Below are positions 61,082 through 64,000 of a stretch of DNA of 64,000 nt, piece by piece (position 1 is the stretch's first letter; each line of letters begins with the position of its first letter). The DNA is from Flectonema sp. DT1601 (lineage: Eukaryota > Euglenozoa > Diplonemea > Diplonemida > Diplonemidae). Location: positions 1-64,000 of the forward strand of contig OZ025782.1 in the NCBI GenBank assembly GCA_964019425.1, read 5' to 3'. The notes under the pieces are model-generated. The model did no database searches. It saw only the letters and a program-made list of their open reading frames with translations, and was not told the origin of the DNA. Made by a program: the position numbers and the translations under genes.

Positions 61082-61496
61082 GTTATTAGTCACTTAGTGA
61101 CATTAACTAGATCTGAGTTGGGAACTTTTATTTATAATTATTCAACGAAAAAAATACAAAAAATAATATTAACAACAAATAGGGACATCTCCAATCAAAC
61201 GACAAACATATTGTAATATTTCTGGTGATGGAAATCATAATATTCAAGAGAGGGGATGCTAATTAATTAACGAAAGGGGAAGTGGATGGAACGACAAAAG
61301 GAAGTAAAATCCTCAAACATGGACTTTGCTTCAAAATGAGAAGTTCCGTAACGAAATGAGGGTCGCAACCCATCAGTAGGAAAAAAAAAAAGAAAAGTTT
61401 TCTAATGCAGAGAGAGGTTGTGTAGTCGTATGTGGTGTTTTATATAAAGAGATGAGAAACCTAATTAACTTTTATCACCACGACTACCATCCAAAG

Positions 61497-61544
61497 GCTA
61501 AAAACAGTGCCGAAAGCACTGCTAAAAACAGTGCCGAAAGCGCT
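61497..61544. repeat. Two tandem copies of a 24-bp unit
   Basis: Unit GCTAAAAACAGTGCCGAAAG + C(A/G)CT, copies differing at one base. Each unit contains an imperfect CAGTGCCGAAAGCACTG palindrome. Confidence 0.8.
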
Positions 61545-61815
61545 GTTTTTCGCCGAAGGGAAGCACACCTAGTTGAAATCTTGTGTAATGGAAGGAAGTT
61601 GTACGCAAAAAAAAAAAAAAAAAAAAAAAATCCATCGCATAACGCTGAGAGAGAGGTTACAACGAACTAGCTGACTTGATTAAACAGCTAAAAACTTTTA
61701 TATTATTTTTCCGATGACCAATTCAAACTTACAAACCGATAACAAAGAATGGATAATAATCACTACCAAGAGAAAGCACTAAGTACCTCAGCCGTCATAA
61801 AGTATCGTCTGTATT

Positions 61816-61977
61816 CGAGGCTCAATTCGATTAAATGACAAACAACATGACATCTGTTATACCTACTGATTAGTTTGACTTCTTTAAAACTTGTAAACGA
61901 GGCTCAATTCGTTTACAAATTTTATCAAAAAAAAGTAAATATAATTTTTCTAAAGGTTGCTCACGAGGCTCAATTCG
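61816..61977. repeat. Three copies of CGAGGCTCAATTCG
   Basis: Perfect 14-bp copies at 61816-61829, 61898-61911 and 61964-61977, spaced 82 and 66 bp. The middle one is flanked by GTAAA/TTTAC, giving a hairpin. Confidence 0.8.
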
Positions 61978-62553
61978 ATCACATTCTGATCACTCACATC
62001 ATTTGTATTAGTTTGGAGAGAAATTGATCATCAAAAGTAATATTTTCATTTTTTTTTTATTGATATTGAGGTTTTGAATAAAAATAACCGAAAACAAGGA
62101 GGCAACCCTCAACAAGGCTTGCTAGTTACTGCCTTCCTACATTCGGAGGGGTGCAGAAAAAGATACACCTGAAAAACAAACAAGACATAAGTCGCTGTGC
62201 ATACAAAATGTTTTTAGAAAAATAATAATAATAATAATAAAAGATTGAAAATAGAAAAAAAAAGTCAACCTCCTACACAATGAGGTAATAGATTTAAATA
62301 ATGCTATCGAAAAACGCAAAAAAAAAAAAAAAAAATAGATAATGGAACTGGAGCACTGCCACCAACAAAATAATGACTTGAGAATAGTGAACAGAACTGG
62401 GGGTTATTAAAGATTGGTTGTTATATAGCAGAGAAGGTCTATTCGACCATAATTTTGTCATCTATCCCGAAACTAGAATAGGTGGCAAAAGTAAAATAGT
62501 TTTTTTAGATTATTAGGTAAAGAGAGGGAAATAATATCAACGAGCTTGCAGGC

Positions 62554-64000
62554 CTACGATCTGTGCCTTCCGAAGTATCCCTTTGGGATTCTTGATTTGT
62601 CAGGTTTTCCTTTTTTAAACTGTTTAGTGTGTCTGTGAGATATCTTTCTAGGAATTTGTTCTGCAACGATGTCGTTAATCTTTTGACATGTACCGTCAGC
62701 ATTACATCTTTGACCAACATCACAATCAGAATCAATACAATTTACAGTGCAGGCTCCTTCTGTTGGAAGTCCCTTCGCTCGCAAATGAAATGCTGTTGGG
62801 TACCAGTGAGACCGACACGAGTCACATTTACCTGTCGCAGAGACAACAGACTGGTGTGGGTTATGACAATAGCAAGATTCTTTTTGTAATGAGTCTCCGA
62901 GTTGAAAAGCCTTTATTAAGTCAGTAGGACAAGTAGTTCCTCCAGTTGATGTAAAGTGACGACAAGCATCAACAATACACTCTTGATGCATTAATGGACA
63001 ATTAGCTCCTTCTTCACAACAGTCGAGTGCGAGTTTCATGTTTGAAGATGAGCAGTCGAGTTGCTGAGTCTCTAGTTGTTTGAATTCTCTTTTCCACTCT
63101 GGAAACTCACCGACGTCTGGGCAGTCTACTGATTTACGTGGCCAACAGAATGATCTTCCTGAATTGTCTATCCATTTGAAAGCTGTTCTTGAAGGGTCGT
63201 AATCAGGATCGAAGAGTAACCCAATTGGGAAATCATCACTACCTACGTATTCAAACTTAACATCGAGATGGAATGAAGGTAGACCAACATCAACAGATGT
63301 TATTTTGAAATAAAGTTTCGGAAGTCCATCAGGAGTAGCAATGTAAAGGTCAGCAGTTTCACCGCTGATTGGTCCATCACCTACAATAAAGATATTTTCA
63401 AAAGGGTATTGAGGTGAATTAATGTAATATTGTTCCAGTGACAGATAGACGTATGACTCCCGACCACCCGCACAGTCGGTAGTAATTTCAGCAAACTTAC
63501 TTGCACGGACTACTTTATTTGAGAATTCCGTAACGTGTGTCGCAGTGTACACAGCAAGGTGAACAATGCAACTGCTACTGTTACCAAAACATGGAGCTAT
63601 TGTTGCTGTGAAGGTGTGAATGGAGTCCTCGAAGAGTATGAAAGTAGTCTCAACAGGTACCTCAATGTTTAAATTAACATTCACCTTCTCCATATGAACA
63701 TCTCCCCACAGAAATGCTTCCCTCCCGCATTGTTCACCAGTATAGGTCGCAGAAGCAATACACTCTACTTGATTACCGTCTTCAGTCTCAAACTGACCAG
63801 GACACTGATTATAAATACCAATTGAAATAGGTCTTTCTGGAGGGCAGGAACATTGGTTAGTTACTCTATCAAAGTGACCTCCATTTCTACACGTAATAGG
63901 TTTTACTGCGCTAAAATCATCAAAAACAAGGAAGATTGGATTACCAGTTTTATATGCACACAACAATACCATCTCAACATTTGGAGTAGTAGTTGAAGAA
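62554..64000 (-). CDS. Cys-rich secreted/surface protein with EGF-like module, 5' end outside window
   Basis: The frame is open to the window edge; the N-terminus is missing. Near 63900 lies an EGF-like unit (ITCRNGGHFDRVTNQCSCPP). A Cys-poor beta-rich domain follows (about 90-280), then a second Cys-rich region: DCCEEGANCPLMHQECIVDA, SCYCHNPHQ, KCDSCRSHWYPTA and NCIDSDCDVGQRCNADGTC (EGF/knottin-like). The C-terminus is basic (FKKGKPDKSRIPKGYFGRHR) without a TM segment. More than 25 cysteines indicate an extracellular or lumenal protein. No family name possible. Confidence 0.7.
   Translation of the reverse strand, partial: SSTTTPNVEMVLLCAYKTGNPIFLVFDDFSAVKPITCRNGGHFDRVTNQCSCPPERPISIGIYNQCPGQFETEDGNQVECIASATYTGEQCGREAFLWGDVHMEKVNVNLNIEVPVETTFILFEDSIHTFTATIAPCFGNSSSCIVHLAVYTATHVTEFSNKVVRASKFAEITTDCAGGRESYVYLSLEQYYINSPQYPFENIFIVGDGPISGETADLYIATPDGLPKLYFKITSVDVGLPSFHLDVKFEYVGSDDFPIGLLFDPDYDPSRTAFKWIDNSGRSFCWPRKSVDCPDVGEFPEWKREFKQLETQQLDCSSSNMKLALDCCEEGANCPLMHQECIVDACRHFTSTGGTTCPTDLIKAFQLGDSLQKESCYCHNPHQSVVSATGKCDSCRSHWYPTAFHLRAKGLPTEGACTVNCIDSDCDVGQRCNADGTCQKINDIVAEQIPRKISHRHTKQFKKGKPDKSRIPKGYFGRHRS

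Larger units (their letters stand above)
61082..62553. other. 1.5-kb spacer with short repeats, no gene seen
   Basis: Holds a 24-bp tandem repeat (61497-61544), three copies of CGAGGCTCAATTCG (61816, 61898, 61964), A/T runs and a (TAA)n stretch near 62221. A 72-codon plus-strand frame (61452-61670) spans the tandem repeat but is not supported. Confidence 0.5.

Overview
The window is nuclear DNA of a protist, very probably a euglenozoan and most likely a diplonemid. Three observations point there. (1) A 37-nt stretch at 8331-8367 (minus strand) ends in CAGTTTCTGTACTTTATTG, the conserved 3' half of euglenozoan spliced leaders, and as a whole it closely resembles the Diplonema spliced leader as I remember it. 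(2) Every confident gene lies on the minus strand, many with short spacers, as in polycistronic transcription units. (3) Most start codons lie shortly behind a pyrimidine-rich AG acceptor with a TACTAAC-like branch site, as expected for trans-splicing. Ordinary GT-AG cis-introns are also present, some very short (35-161 nt), and all three stop codons are used. No closer taxonomic placement is possible from sequence alone.

Layout, high to low coordinate (direction of transcription): a Cys-rich EGF-like secreted protein cut by the window edge (62.5-64.0 kb); a coiled-coil protein; an M23-type metallopeptidase with a hydrophobic tail; a small membrane protein; a sepiapterin-reductase-like SDR; a predicted N-myristoylated three-exon protein (55.2-56.4 kb); a 5.4-kb A/T-homopolymer-rich stretch with only weak split-gene candidates; the GATOR1 subunit NPRL3; a ZZ zinc-finger protein; a ubiquitin-like/ankyrin protein directly followed by a four-TM protein; a candidate tiny split gene; GDP-L-fucose synthase; several euglenozoan proteins of unknown function (34-42 kb); a coiled-coil protein with a 770-bp inverted-repeat transposon inserted 20 nt behind its stop; SmD2 with two introns; a putative mitochondrial membrane protein; a 1,117-aa RE-rich protein with a PDZ-like end; a UBL-BAG cochaperone; a START-domain protein; a mitochondrial carrier; a CaaX-box ankyrin protein; the XPD/ERCC2 helicase; a coiled-coil protein with a 35-nt intron; a small basic protein; and a CCCH-like zinc-finger protein.

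The left end holds the most unusual element: a near-intact 6.7-kb non-LTR retrotransposon (LINE, about 1664-8371, minus strand) of the APE-RT-RNaseH type. Its inserted copy begins with a spliced leader, so this copy was apparently reverse-transcribed from a trans-spliced mRNA. Its reading frames are arranged ORF1a / +1 shift at CTT-AGA / ORF1b / in-frame UAG in a CAA-UAG-CAA context / 2A-like GIEQNPGP motif / endonuclease-RT-RNaseH. It sits just upstream of a three-exon P-loop NTPase gene that runs off the window at position 1.

Housekeeping genes (XPD, SmD2, NPRL3, GDP-fucose synthase, mitochondrial carrier, BAG cochaperone) are interleaved with lineage-specific coiled-coil proteins without functional clustering, as expected when genes are co-transcribed but individually trans-spliced. 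Protein calls rest on motif recognition by eye; no database search was possible.
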